Program-made: the position numbers and the translations under genes
Notes under the pieces: generated by a model
The model's input: the letters and a program-made list of their open reading frames with translations, nothing else
Told to the model about the DNA's origin: nothing
The model's database searches: none
Shown here: one piece after another, positions 1 to 8,694 of the stretch
How positions within the stretch are numbered: the first letter of the stretch is position 1
Layout: the number at the start of each line of letters is the position of its first letter
Assembly: GCF_902499175.1 (NCBI RefSeq)
Contig: NZ_CABVQC010000017.1
Coordinates: forward strand, 59,891-123,890
Length of the DNA: 64,000 bases
Direction: 5' to 3'
DNA from: Burkholderia aenigmatica
GTDB lineage: Bacteria; Pseudomonadota; Gammaproteobacteria; Burkholderiales; Burkholderiaceae

Positions 1-150
1 CGCAGTCAAAGGCCCCGTTCCGTCCCGAGTCCTGCTGGCCGCGATGCCGGATCGGTGCGGGCGGCGGGACACCGTCCGCACCGTTGGAAGGTGCCGGCAC
101 GGATTGACCGTTAGTTGCAACATGGTGATGGACGACATCACGCCATCAAA

Positions 151-168
151 GGGGCATTGCAATGCCCC
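151..168 (-). terminator. possible terminator of the SLAC1-family gene
   Basis: A perfect 18-base palindrome (GGGGCATT, GC, AATGCCCC) lies 27 bases past the stop codon of the minus-strand channel gene and is followed on that strand by TTT. A realistic hairpin would open the central bases. The short T run makes this a weak terminator call. I see no gene in the first 194 bases of the window. Confidence 0.4.
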
Positions 169-194
169 CTTACCCGCCTCCCCTACCGATACAT

Positions 195-1196
195 TCACGT
201 GCTCAGTGTCCGCAACTCTCCACGCGCAATGCCCCAGGCGGTGCGCAGGAACAAGGCCGCAATCACGAGACTGGCCAATCCGAGCAACACGGCAGCAATG
301 GCATCCGCCGACGGGTGTTGCGCGAAGCCCGCATATTTCAGCGCCGCCACAGCAGACGCCGCCAGCGGAAAACTGACGGCCCACCACGACACGCGAAACG
401 GGCAGCAACGGCCCAGATGCCACAGGCGTGTGACGAGCACGGCCAGCACGAAAAGCATCACCATGTAGAGGCCCGTGGCGAAATCGTCGATCACGCCCGT
501 GGTGGCCACGTAGGCCGAAAATCCGACCGCGAATGGCGCGCACAGGATCAGAAGCGATGGCCGCATCGCATCGGGAAAGGGTTCGGCGAACATCAGACGC
601 GACACGATCATCGTGAACAACGGCACCGCGAAAAACAGGCCGACTGCGGTCCCGAATGCCATCAATCCGTGCATGCCGTGCGCCCAGCCCAGCGCGGGTG
701 CAGCCAGCGGAATATCGAGCATGCCGACGACGGGAACGATCCAGGCCGGCGTGGCATGTTCGGGTTGCTGTCGTACGCTGATCCAGCGCATGACCATCCA
801 CCACGCGAGCAGCGTCATGCCCGCGGCGCCGATACACCAGAGAACACGCGCCAGCAGCAGATGCTGGTCCGCCAGCAACAGCGGGATCAACAGAAGACTG
901 ATCATCGGCGTGCCGAACATGTTGCCTGCGATCGGATGCGCGAATTCCGCGCGCACCCGGTCGGGATGAATCGCCAGCTTCGCAAGATAGACGACTGCGA
1001 GCACCACGAATGCAGCCAGCGCGATCGCGCCGACCCCCTGGGCCACCCACAATGGCGCACCAAATTGAACCTGTGCGAACCGCCAGGCGACGGCCAGTCC
1101 GGTCAGCCCCATCACCGAACCGAACAGGGCGATGGGCAAATGGGCGAGCGTACTGCCCGAATCCACGGCGGTGGATGTGGGTACGACGGTCATCAT
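195..1196 (-). CDS. SLAC1/TDT-family anion channel (TehA-like)
   Basis: This 333-residue, very hydrophobic protein shows about ten membrane segments and no signal peptide. The pattern, with an early FGSVMGLTGLAVAW segment and later IAGNMFGTPMIS, fits the tellurite-resistance/dicarboxylate transporter family (TehA, Mae1, plant SLAC1), whose members are inner-membrane anion channels or C4-dicarboxylate carriers. The ATG at 1196 is preceded by GGGAG six bases upstream; a second ATG follows at once. The substrate cannot be told from sequence. It is transcribed alone, away from the efflux operon. Family assignment is good, function inferred only at family level. Confidence 0.82.
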   Translation of the reverse strand: MMTVVPTSTAVDSGSTLAHLPIALFGSVMGLTGLAVAWRFAQVQFGAPLWVAQGVGAIALAAFVVLAVVYLAKLAIHPDRVRAEFAHPIAGNMFGTPMISLLLIPLLLADQHLLLARVLWCIGAAGMTLLAWWMVMRWISVRQQPEHATPAWIVPVVGMLDIPLAAPALGWAHGMHGLMAFGTAVGLFFAVPLFTMIVSRLMFAEPFPDAMRPSLLILCAPFAVGFSAYVATTGVIDDFATGLYMVMLFVLAVLVTRLWHLGRCCPFRVSWWAVSFPLAASAVAALKYAGFAQHPSADAIAAVLLGLASLVIAALFLRTAWGIARGELRTLST

Positions 1197-1611
1197 CGTG
1201 TTCTCCCGGAAAAAACGATCGACTCGGCTTGCGCGTCAAGCGCGGCAACCGCATCCCCGGCACACGCGAAACAAGTCATGGCGCGAATCATTCGGTTAAC
1301 GCGACACGTGTTCCGGTTCGGCATGATGTCCTTGAGCGGCGGTCGTGACAGAGTCGCTAGTATGCGCAGCGCGTCGATATCTTTTGCGCTATTCCGTCTT
1401 GATATTTAGCGAATTCGTCTCATGGATGCGCGATGACGACAGGCCGCGTCAGCGCAGCTCTATGAGAGATATCGGCATGACCGTCGGCGCGACCGCTCCG
1501 AAGCGACGTCCGGAACGATAAAAAACCCCGATCCGCGTCGCCACGGATCGGGGTTGTTCTGGCCGCGCTGGCAGCGGCGGCCCGACACGGGCCGTCATGC
1601 GCGTCGAATCG
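1197..1611. other. intergenic region between the channel gene and opcM
   Basis: This stretch of 415 bases holds the upstream region of the channel gene and the terminator of the efflux operon. Open frames here have no ribosome binding sites or recognisable products, so I see no gene. Confidence 0.6.
1521..1553 (-). terminator. intrinsic terminator of the ceo efflux operon
   Basis: A 10-base-pair stem (CCCCGATCCG with CGGATCGGGG, loop of 8) is followed on the minus strand by TTTTT. It lies about 60 bases after the opcM stop and fits a Rho-independent terminator for the whole efflux operon. Confidence 0.8.
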
Positions 1612-3153
1612 TCAACGCGCAGCGACCTCCGCCTTGCCCGTCGTCGCATCGCCGACCGCGGCAGCCGCCGGCGCCGCCCCCCACCCGCCGCCCAACGCGC
1701 GGATCAGGTTCACGGTCGACACCGCCTGCGCGCCGGTCAACTGGTTCGACTGCAACTGCGACTGCAGCACCGAGCGCTCGCTGTCGATCACGTCGAGATA
1801 GGCAACCTCGCCTTCCTGATACTGCGTGCGCGACAACGTCGCCGCGCGCCGCGACGCGTTGACAGCCGCATCCTGCGCGCGGATCTGGTCGTCGAGCAGG
1901 CGCAGGTCGGCGAGATTGTCTTCGACCTCGCGGAACGCGACGAGCACCTGCTGCCGGTAATTCGCGACCTGCTCGTCGTACTGCGCACGCGCCTGCTGCA
2001 CGCCGGCCGCACGACGCCCGCCGTCGAACAGCGGCAACGTCAGCGCGGTGCCCGCGAACGGCCCGAGCAGGAACGTGCGGCTCGACCACATGAACAGGCT
2101 GCCGAGCGTCGATGCTTCATAGCCGAACGCCCCCGTGATGTCGAGCTTCGGGAAATACGCCGACTTCGCGAGGCCGATCCGCGCGTTCGCGGCCGCCATC
2201 GCACGTTCGGCCGCCGACACGTCCGGGCGGCGTTCGAGCAGCGCGGACGGCAGGCCCGGCGGCACCTTCACCGCCACCGGCACGATCGGCGTTTCCTTGA
2301 ACGCGAAATCCGCAGGCGCCTTGCCGAGCAGGATCGCGAGCGCATGCTCGGACGCTGCACGCCGGCGCGCGACGCCGACCGCATCGGCCTGCGCGGTCGC
2401 CAGCTCGTTCTTCGCGCGCGACACATCGAGCTCGCTGATGTCGCCTTCGTTGAAGCGACGCTGCACGAGCTTCAGTGCCTGCTCGCGCAGCTCCACCGTC
2501 CGGCGGTACAGGTCCTGGTCGGAATCGAGCTGGCGCAGTTCGAAGTAGTTCTGCGCAACGTCCGCCTGCAGCGCGAGCTGCACCGAACGGAACAGCGCTT
2601 CGCTCTGCGCCTGGTCCGCACGCGACGCCTCGACGTTGCGGCCGACGCGGCCGAACAGGTCGGCTTCATACGACACCGTGCCCTGCGCGCGCCACAGCGT
2701 CGCATTGGTCGGACCCGTGCCCTGCGGCTGGAACTGCGACGCCGACGACAGCCCTTCGCGCGTCGGCCCGAAGCCGGCGCCGATCTGCGGGAACCATTGC
2801 GAGCGCGCCGAACGCGTCGCCGCGCGCGCTTCCTCGACCCGCGCGGCCGCGGCCTTCAGGTTCTGGTTCGCGGCAAGCGCCTGCGTCTCGAGCGAATTGA
2901 GCACCGGGTCGCCGAACACCGTCCACCATTCGCCGCGATGCGCGCCGTCCGCCGGCTCGGCCGTCTTCCACGTGCCGGCCTGTTCGCCGGCAGCCAGCGT
3001 CGGCGCTTCCTTGAACGCGGCGGGCGTCGGCGCATCCGGGCGCTTGTAGTCGGGGCCCACCGCGCACGCGGCGAGCAGCGTCGCGAGCAGGGTGCTCGCG
3101 GCCGCCACCTTCGCGAAGCGCATCAGGCCATTCGTGTTGTGCAAGTTATTCAT
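1612..3153 (-). CDS. opcM: outer-membrane efflux lipoprotein OpcM (OprM/TolC family)
   Basis: The 513-residue protein is the outer-membrane channel of a tripartite RND pump. It begins with a lipoprotein signal whose lipobox LAAC places the lipidated cysteine at residue 30, followed by AVGPDYKRP, the hallmark of OprM/NodT lipoproteins. Two outer-membrane efflux repeats follow, with long helical stretches. I start at 3153, where a GAGG element sits upstream, rather than at an upstream methionine codon that would spoil the signal peptide. It starts 10 bases after the ceoB stop and ends the operon. The name rests on the match to the known B. cenocepacia ceo gene order (B. pseudomallei oprC is the equivalent). 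Confidence 0.85.
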   Translation of the reverse strand: MNNLHNTNGLMRFAKVAAASTLLATLLAACAVGPDYKRPDAPTPAAFKEAPTLAAGEQAGTWKTAEPADGAHRGEWWTVFGDPVLNSLETQALAANQNLKAAAARVEEARAATRSARSQWFPQIGAGFGPTREGLSSASQFQPQGTGPTNATLWRAQGTVSYEADLFGRVGRNVEASRADQAQSEALFRSVQLALQADVAQNYFELRQLDSDQDLYRRTVELREQALKLVQRRFNEGDISELDVSRAKNELATAQADAVGVARRRAASEHALAILLGKAPADFAFKETPIVPVAVKVPPGLPSALLERRPDVSAAERAMAAANARIGLAKSAYFPKLDITGAFGYEASTLGSLFMWSSRTFLLGPFAGTALTLPLFDGGRRAAGVQQARAQYDEQVANYRQQVLVAFREVEDNLADLRLLDDQIRAQDAAVNASRRAATLSRTQYQEGEVAYLDVIDSERSVLQSQLQSNQLTGAQAVSTVNLIRALGGGWGAAPAAAAVGDATTGKAEVAAR

Positions 3154-3163
3154 CTTCTGGTCC

Positions 3164-6100
3164 TCAAGCATCCGAAGCCGGCACGCCCTGGGACGGCACA
3201 CCATAGCCGGTCGAGTCCTTCCCGGCGACGTGGATCTTGCCGCCCGCGAGCGTCCGCAGCACGACGTAGAACACCGGCGTCAGCATCAGCCCGAACAGCG
3301 TCACGCCGAGCATCCCGAAGAACACCGCGACCCCCATCGCATGGCGCATTTCCGCACCGGCCCCCGTCGACGTGACGAGCGGCACCACCCCCATGATGAA
3401 CGCGATCGACGTCATCAGAATCGGGCGCAGACGCAGCCGGCTCGCCTCGATCGCGGCCTCGAGCGGCGTCCTGCCGTCGTGTTCGAGTTCACGCGCGAAT
3501 TCGACGATCAGGATCGCGTTCTTCGCCGACAACCCCACCAGCACCATCAAGCCGATCTGCGTGAAGATGTTGTTGTCGCCCTGCGTGAGCCACACGCCCG
3601 TCAGCGCCGACAGAATGCTCATCGGCACGATCAGGATCACCGCGAGCGGCAGCGTCAGGCTTTCATACAGCGCCGCGAGCACGAGGAACACGAGCAGCAC
3701 GCTGATCGGGAACACGTACATCGCCGAATCGCCCGCAAGAATCTGCTGGTACGTGAGGTCGGTCCACTCGAACCGCACGCCGCGCGGCAGCGTTTCATGC
3801 GCGATGCGCTCGATCGCGGCCTGCGCCTGGCCCGACGAGAAGCCCGGTGCCGGGCCGCCGTTGATGTCGGCCGCCGTATAGCCGTTGTAGCGCACGACCA
3901 TTTCCGGGCCGAACGTCGGCGTCACCGTGACGAGCGACGACAGCGGCACCATCTCGCCCTTGTCGTTGCGCGTCTTCAACTGCAGGATGTCGTCCGCGCG
4001 CTGGCGGAACGGCGCATCGGCCTGCACGCGCACCTGGTACACACGCCCGAAGCGGTTGAAGTCGTTCACGTACAGCGAGCCGAGATACACCTGCATCGTG
4101 TTGAACACGTCGGTGACGGGCACGCCGAGCTGTTTCGCCTTCACGCGATCGAGATCGACGTTGAGCTGCGGCACGTTGATCTGGTAGCTCGTGAACAACG
4201 GGCCGAGTTCAGGCGCCTGCTGCGCGCGCTTGATGAAGTCGTTGGTCGCATCCGCGAGCCGCGCATAGCCGACCGCGCCACGATCCTCGACCTGCATCTT
4301 GAAGCCGCCGAGCGTACCGAGGCCGAGCACCGGCGGCGGCGGGAACACCGCGACGAACGAGTCCTTCATCGCGCCGTACTTCTGGTTCAGCGCACCCGCG
4401 ATCGCGCCGGCCGACAGCGCCTTGCCGTGCCGTTCCGAAAACGGCTTCAGCGTGACGAACACGATGCCCGCGCTCGAGCTGTTCGTGAAGCCGTTCACCG
4501 ACAGCCCCGGGAACGCCACCGCGCTCTCGACGCCCGGCTGCTTCAGCGCGATCGAGCCCATGTCGCGGATCACCTTCTCGGTGCGGTCGAGCGACGCGCC
4601 GTTCGGCAACTGCGCGAACGCGATCAGGTACTCCTTGTCCTGCGCGGGCACGAAGCCGCCCGGCACGACCTTCGACACGAGCACGGTCGCGCCCACCAGC
4701 ACGAGGTACACGCCGAGCATCACCGTCTTGCGCGACAGCACGCCGCGCACGCCGCGGCCGTAGTTCTCCGCGCCGCGATGGAACACCTTGTTGAAGCCGC
4801 GGAAGAAGCCGCCGAGCACGCGGTTCATCACGCGCGTGAGCCAGTCTTCCTTGTCGCCATGCCCTTTCAGCAGGATCGCGGACAGCGCCGGCGACAGCGT
4901 CAGCGAGTTGAACGCCGAGATCACCGTCGAGATCGCGATGGTCATCGCGAACTGCTTGTAGAACTGGCCGGTCAGGCCCGACATGAACGCGAGCGGCACG
5001 AACACGGCGACGAGCGTCAGCGCGATCGCGATGATCGGCCCGCTCACTTCCTGCATCGCCTTGTAGGTCGCCGCCCGTGCGTTCATCCCGCTCTCGATGT
5101 TGCGCTCGACGTTCTCGACCACCACGATCGCATCGTCGACCACGATCCCGATCGCGAGCACCATCCCGAACAGCGACAACGCGTTGATCGAATACCCGAA
5201 CGCGAGCAGCAGCGAGAAGGTACCGACGATCGACACCGGCACCGCGATCAGCGGAATGATCGATGCGCGCCAGGTCTGCAGGAACACGATCACGACGATC
5301 ACGACCAGTGCGATCGCCTCGAGCAGCGTATGCACGACGGCCTTGATCGACGACCTCACGAACTGCGTCGGGTCATAGACGATCTTGTAGTCGATGCCCG
5401 CCGGCATGTCCTGCTTCAGCTCGGCCATCGTCTTGCGCACTTCGTCCGAAATCTGCAGCGAGTTCGCGCCTGGCGACTGGTTGATCGCCATCGCGACCGC
5501 CGGCTTGTTGTCGAGCAGCGAGCGCAGCCCGTATTCGGACGCGTCGAGCTGGATCCGCGCGATATCGCGCAGGTGCGTGACGCCGCCATCCGGCGTCGTC
5601 TTCACGACGATGTCGCCGAACTCGTCTTCCGTCTGCAGACGGCCGCGCGCGTTCACCGACAATTGCAGCGGCGTACCCGGCAACGACGGCGACGCGCCGA
5701 TCACGCCGGCCGCAACCTGCACGTTCTGCTCGCGGATCGCCTGCACGACGTCCTCGGCCGACAGCCCGCGCTGCGCGACCTTCTGCGGATCGAGCCATAC
5801 GCGCATCGCGTAGTCGCCCGAACCCCACAGCTGCACCTGGCCGACGCCCTGGATCCGCGACAGGCGATCCTTCACGTTGATCAGCGCGTAGTTGCGCAGG
5901 TAGGTCATGTCGTAGCGGTTGTCCGGCGAGATCAGGTGGACCACCATCGTCAGCGTCGGCGAGCTCTTCACCGTCGTGATGCCGAGCCGCTGCACGTCTT
6001 CCGGCAGGCGCGGCAGCGCCTGGTTCACGCGGTTCTGCACGAGCTGCGTGGCCTTGTCCGGATCGGTGCCGAGCTTGAACGTGACGGTGATCGTCATGTT

Positions 6101-6364
6101 GCCGTCGCTGTTCGCCTGCGACTGCATGTAGAGCATGTCCTCGACGCCGTTGATCTGCTCTTCAAGCGGCGACGCGACCGTCTCGGCGATCACTTTCGGG
6201 TTCGCGCCCGGATACTGCGCCTTCACGATCACGGAAGGCGGCACGACTTCCGGATACTCGGAGATCGGCAGCAGGAACATCGCGATCACCCCGCCGAGCA
6301 GGATGATCACCGATAGGACTCCTGCGAAGATCGGCCGGTCGATAAAGAATTTGGAAATGTTCAT
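3164..6364 (-). CDS. ceoB: RND efflux pump inner-membrane transporter CeoB (BpeF/MexF-like)
   Basis: A full-length 1066-residue HAE1-family RND pump. It opens with the usual NISKFFIDRPIFAGVLS first segment, has two large periplasmic loops, and carries the GIVVDDAIVVVENVER proton-relay motif near residue 405, with the paired Asp of transmembrane helix 4. RND pumps of this type use proton flow to export drugs from periplasm and membrane through the outer-membrane channel. The gene lies 45 bases after ceoA and 10 before opcM. In Burkholderia the orthologous pump exports chloramphenicol, trimethoprim and fluoroquinolones (published knowledge of CeoAB-OpcM/BpeEF-OprC); the substrate range here is inferred. 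Confidence 0.9.
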   Translation of the reverse strand: MNISKFFIDRPIFAGVLSVIILLGGVIAMFLLPISEYPEVVPPSVIVKAQYPGANPKVIAETVASPLEEQINGVEDMLYMQSQANSDGNMTITVTFKLGTDPDKATQLVQNRVNQALPRLPEDVQRLGITTVKSSPTLTMVVHLISPDNRYDMTYLRNYALINVKDRLSRIQGVGQVQLWGSGDYAMRVWLDPQKVAQRGLSAEDVVQAIREQNVQVAAGVIGASPSLPGTPLQLSVNARGRLQTEDEFGDIVVKTTPDGGVTHLRDIARIQLDASEYGLRSLLDNKPAVAMAINQSPGANSLQISDEVRKTMAELKQDMPAGIDYKIVYDPTQFVRSSIKAVVHTLLEAIALVVIVVIVFLQTWRASIIPLIAVPVSIVGTFSLLLAFGYSINALSLFGMVLAIGIVVDDAIVVVENVERNIESGMNARAATYKAMQEVSGPIIAIALTLVAVFVPLAFMSGLTGQFYKQFAMTIAISTVISAFNSLTLSPALSAILLKGHGDKEDWLTRVMNRVLGGFFRGFNKVFHRGAENYGRGVRGVLSRKTVMLGVYLVLVGATVLVSKVVPGGFVPAQDKEYLIAFAQLPNGASLDRTEKVIRDMGSIALKQPGVESAVAFPGLSVNGFTNSSSAGIVFVTLKPFSERHGKALSAGAIAGALNQKYGAMKDSFVAVFPPPPVLGLGTLGGFKMQVEDRGAVGYARLADATNDFIKRAQQAPELGPLFTSYQINVPQLNVDLDRVKAKQLGVPVTDVFNTMQVYLGSLYVNDFNRFGRVYQVRVQADAPFRQRADDILQLKTRNDKGEMVPLSSLVTVTPTFGPEMVVRYNGYTAADINGGPAPGFSSGQAQAAIERIAHETLPRGVRFEWTDLTYQQILAGDSAMYVFPISVLLVFLVLAALYESLTLPLAVILIVPMSILSALTGVWLTQGDNNIFTQIGLMVLVGLSAKNAILIVEFARELEHDGRTPLEAAIEASRLRLRPILMTSIAFIMGVVPLVTSTGAGAEMRHAMGVAVFFGMLGVTLFGLMLTPVFYVVLRTLAGGKIHVAGKDSTGYGVPSQGVPASDA

Positions 6365-6409
6365 GAGTGACTCTGTCTGGTTGAACGCGGAGGCGAAGCG
6401 GCGGGCCGC

Positions 6410-7627
6410 TTACGAATCCGCCTTCGCCGGTGCGGCCGGCTTCGCGTTGTCCGCCAAAGGCGCGGACGGCGCGTCACCACCCGTCATCGGGACCATGTGC
6501 GGCTTCACCTGTTCGCCGGGGCGCACGCGCTGCGTGCCGTTCACGACCACGCGATCGCCGGCGGAGAGCCCGCTCACGATCACGCGCCGGTTGCCGTGCT
6601 GCATCCCCTGCTGCACTTCGCGGTACGACACGCGGCCCTGCTGGTCGACGACGAACACGAACTTCTTGTCCTGGTCGGTGTTGATCGCCGCGTCGTCGAC
6701 GAGCAGCGCCTCGTGCGGCGCGCTGCCGCCCACCTTCACGCGTGCATAGAGGCCCGGGACCAGCGCGCCATCGGCGTTGTCGAAACGTGCACGCACGCGG
6801 ATCGTGCCCGACGACGTGTCGAGCCGGTTGTCGACCGAGTCGATCTCGCCGCTGCGCGAGTAGCCGGTTTCGTTCGCGAGGCCGAGCTCGACCGGCACCT
6901 TGCGGCCGTTGCGCGCGCCGTTGATGTATTGCAGGTAGGTCTGCTCGTCCGCGTCGAACGATGCGTAGATCGGCGACACCGACACCAGCGTCGTCAGCGG
7001 CGCGGCCGACGCGCCCGCCGACACGACGTTGCCGAGCGTGATTTCCGCACGCGACACGCGGCCCGCGACTGGCGCGGTGATCCGCGTATAGCCGAGGTTG
7101 ATGCGCGCCGTTTCCAGCGCGGCTTCGGCGGCCTTCAGGTTCGCCGTCGCCTCGCGCGCCGCATTCTGCTTCTCGTCGTAATCGCGCTTCGCGATCGCGT
7201 TGTCGCCGATCAGCCGCTGCGCGCGCTGCCAGTCGGTCTGCGCGTAGCCGTTGCGCGCCTGCGCGGCCGCGAGCTGCGCAGCCGCGCGATCGGTTTCGGC
7301 CTGGTACGGGCGCGGGTCGATCACGAACAGCACGTCGCCCTTCTTCACGAGCGCGCCGTCCTTGAAGTTCACCGCGACGATCGTGCCCGACACCTGCGGG
7401 CGCACGTCGACCTTTTCGACCGCTTCGAGGCGGCCCGAATAACTCTGCCAGTCGGTCACGGTCTGCGGCACGACGGTTGCAACGTCGACTTCGGGCAGCG
7501 GCGCTGCCGCTTTCTCCGGTGCGTTCGCGTTCACGCGCATCGCGCCGAACGTTCCAAGGCCGACGACGGCGAGCGTCACGATCGCCGCTGTCGCGATTCG
7601 GGAACGGGAGGTGCGTAGGATGGCCAT
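6410..7627 (-). CDS. ceoA: RND efflux periplasmic adaptor CeoA (BpeE/MexE-like)
   Basis: This 405-residue membrane fusion protein joins the pump to the outer-membrane channel. An N-terminal membrane anchor (residues about 11-30) is followed by a lipoyl half-motif region (WQSYSGRLEAVEKVDVRPQV, GDVLFVIDPRPYQ), a coiled-coil hairpin rich in Ala, Gln and Arg, the second lipoyl half (ITAPVAGRVSRAEI), and a beta-barrel domain. The tail is Pro/Ala rich. The frame stays open much further upstream, but the ATG at 7627 has GGAG at the correct distance and starts a normal signal anchor. It is the second gene of the operon, 32 bases downstream of llpE. Confidence 0.88.
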   Translation of the reverse strand: MAILRTSRSRIATAAIVTLAVVGLGTFGAMRVNANAPEKAAAPLPEVDVATVVPQTVTDWQSYSGRLEAVEKVDVRPQVSGTIVAVNFKDGALVKKGDVLFVIDPRPYQAETDRAAAQLAAAQARNGYAQTDWQRAQRLIGDNAIAKRDYDEKQNAAREATANLKAAEAALETARINLGYTRITAPVAGRVSRAEITLGNVVSAGASAAPLTTLVSVSPIYASFDADEQTYLQYINGARNGRKVPVELGLANETGYSRSGEIDSVDNRLDTSSGTIRVRARFDNADGALVPGLYARVKVGGSAPHEALLVDDAAINTDQDKKFVFVVDQQGRVSYREVQQGMQHGNRRVIVSGLSAGDRVVVNGTQRVRPGEQVKPHMVPMTGGDAPSAPLADNAKPAAPAKADS

Positions 7628-7659
7628 GTGGATCTCCAGTAAACGTGGATTGGTTTTGC

Positions 7660-8520
7660 TTATTCGGAACGGTTCGGCTGGCGCGCCTGGAAGCGGCACT
7701 GCAGAAAGCGCACGGCCTCCTCGAAGGCGGCTTCGTGCGTCGCGAGCGCGGCGTGCGTGATGTCCGGATAGCGGATCACCTGCGTGAGCACGCCCGACGA
7801 GATCAGGCAGCCCGCATATTTCTCCGCTTCGACGTGCAGCACGTCGTTCTGCGCGGTGACGACGAGCGTCGGCGGCAGCCCCGCGAGGCGCACCGATTCG
7901 AGCGGCGCCGCGTACGGGTGCATGCGTTGCGCGGCCTGCGGCAGATACGCGCGATAACAGGCCGCGCATTCGCGCGCGGTGATGTCGGAAGCGAGGCGTT
8001 CGGCGTCGCCGATGCGCGTCATGCTCGGGTCGAGCATCGGCCCGAACAGCGCCTGCGCGGCGATCGATACTTCCCCGCGATCGCGCGCGATGAACGCCAG
8101 GCAGTTCGCGAGCTGGCCGCCCGCGTCGTGGCCCGCAACACCGATCTTCTTCGGGTTGCCGCCGAATGCGCGGGCGCGCGTCGCGGCCCACACGGCCGCG
8201 CGATACGCATCCTCCGGCGCAGCCGGAAACGGAAAAGCCGGTGCGAGCGAATAATCGACCGACACTACGAGAGCTGGTAAGCGTTCTGCTAAAAAACGCG
8301 CGGCGAAATCGGCGTCTTCGAGCGAACCGCGGACAAAGCCGCCGCCGTGGAAATAAAGCACTACTGGCAACCCGGTCTTGTCCGGTCGCCGGTAGAGGCG
8401 CAGCACGATGTCCTGCGCGTAGCCCGGAATTTCCACTTCGGCGACCGTCAGCGCCGCGCCTGCCGTGGCTTGCACGGGCAACGCGGCCTTCAGGAATTTG
8501 CTGAATTCAGAAGCGTCCAT
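7660..8520 (-). CDS. llpE: LlpE, alpha/beta hydrolase of the ceo operon with an Asp nucleophile position
   Basis: The 286-residue protein has the hormone-sensitive-lipase-like fold: HGGG oxyanion-hole motif at residues 58-61, acid candidate D226 (TAQNDVLHV) and base candidate H256 (DITHAA). The nucleophile elbow, normally GDSAGG, reads GHDAGG, so Asp132 replaces the catalytic Ser. That elbow is the type seen in epoxide hydrolases and haloalkane dehalogenases. It is the first gene of the efflux operon, the place of the lipase-like llpE in B. cenocepacia and B. pseudomallei. The start at 8520 was chosen because the upstream extension has no hydrolase features. The substrate is unknown. Confidence 0.82.
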   Translation of the reverse strand: MDASEFSKFLKAALPVQATAGAALTVAEVEIPGYAQDIVLRLYRRPDKTGLPVVLYFHGGGFVRGSLEDADFAARFLAERLPALVVSVDYSLAPAFPFPAAPEDAYRAAVWAATRARAFGGNPKKIGVAGHDAGGQLANCLAFIARDRGEVSIAAQALFGPMLDPSMTRIGDAERLASDITARECAACYRAYLPQAAQRMHPYAAPLESVRLAGLPPTLVVTAQNDVLHVEAEKYAGCLISSGVLTQVIRYPDITHAALATHEAAFEEAVRFLQCRFQARQPNRSE

Positions 8521-8585
8521 GACGATGCAGCATCCATTTCGAGATGGAACGAATTCTGGGTCCGGCAGACATTGGGATAAATGCC

Positions 8586-8657
8586 TATAATCCGGCAACA
8601 CAATTCAACGCCCCCGAACAATCCGAGGCTGCGTTTACCCACGAGGTAGCGCAGCCT
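8586..8657 (+). promoter_or_regulatory. leader of ceoR with -10-like box and inverted repeat
   Basis: The 171-base gap between llpE and ceoR must hold both divergent promoters and the CeoR operator. A TATAAT box lies at 8586-8591 on the plus strand, without a clear -35 element. An 8-base inverted repeat, AGGCTGCG (8626-8633) and CGCAGCCT (8650-8657), lies in the presumed ceoR leader just before the ribosome binding site. Its role is unknown. Confidence 0.35.
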
Positions 8658-8694
8658 TCTTATTCGGGAGGCTCATTAGATTGCGGAGGTTGTG

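Noticed and set aside
162..1409. Long plus-strand open frame of 415 codons opposite the channel gene
   Set aside because: It is the mirror of a high-GC membrane-protein gene. The product is rich in Arg, His and Gln without domains, while the opposite frame is a clear transporter.
3092..6316. Plus-strand open frame of 1074 codons opposite ceoB
   Set aside because: Extreme Arg/His composition and no family resemblance. The opposite frame is a complete RND pump, so this is a GC-driven shadow.
7628..8191. Extension of the ceoA frame far upstream, into llpE
   Set aside because: The extension is out of frame with LlpE, lacks a start signal and would bury the membrane anchor. The ATG at 7627 has a proper ribosome binding site.
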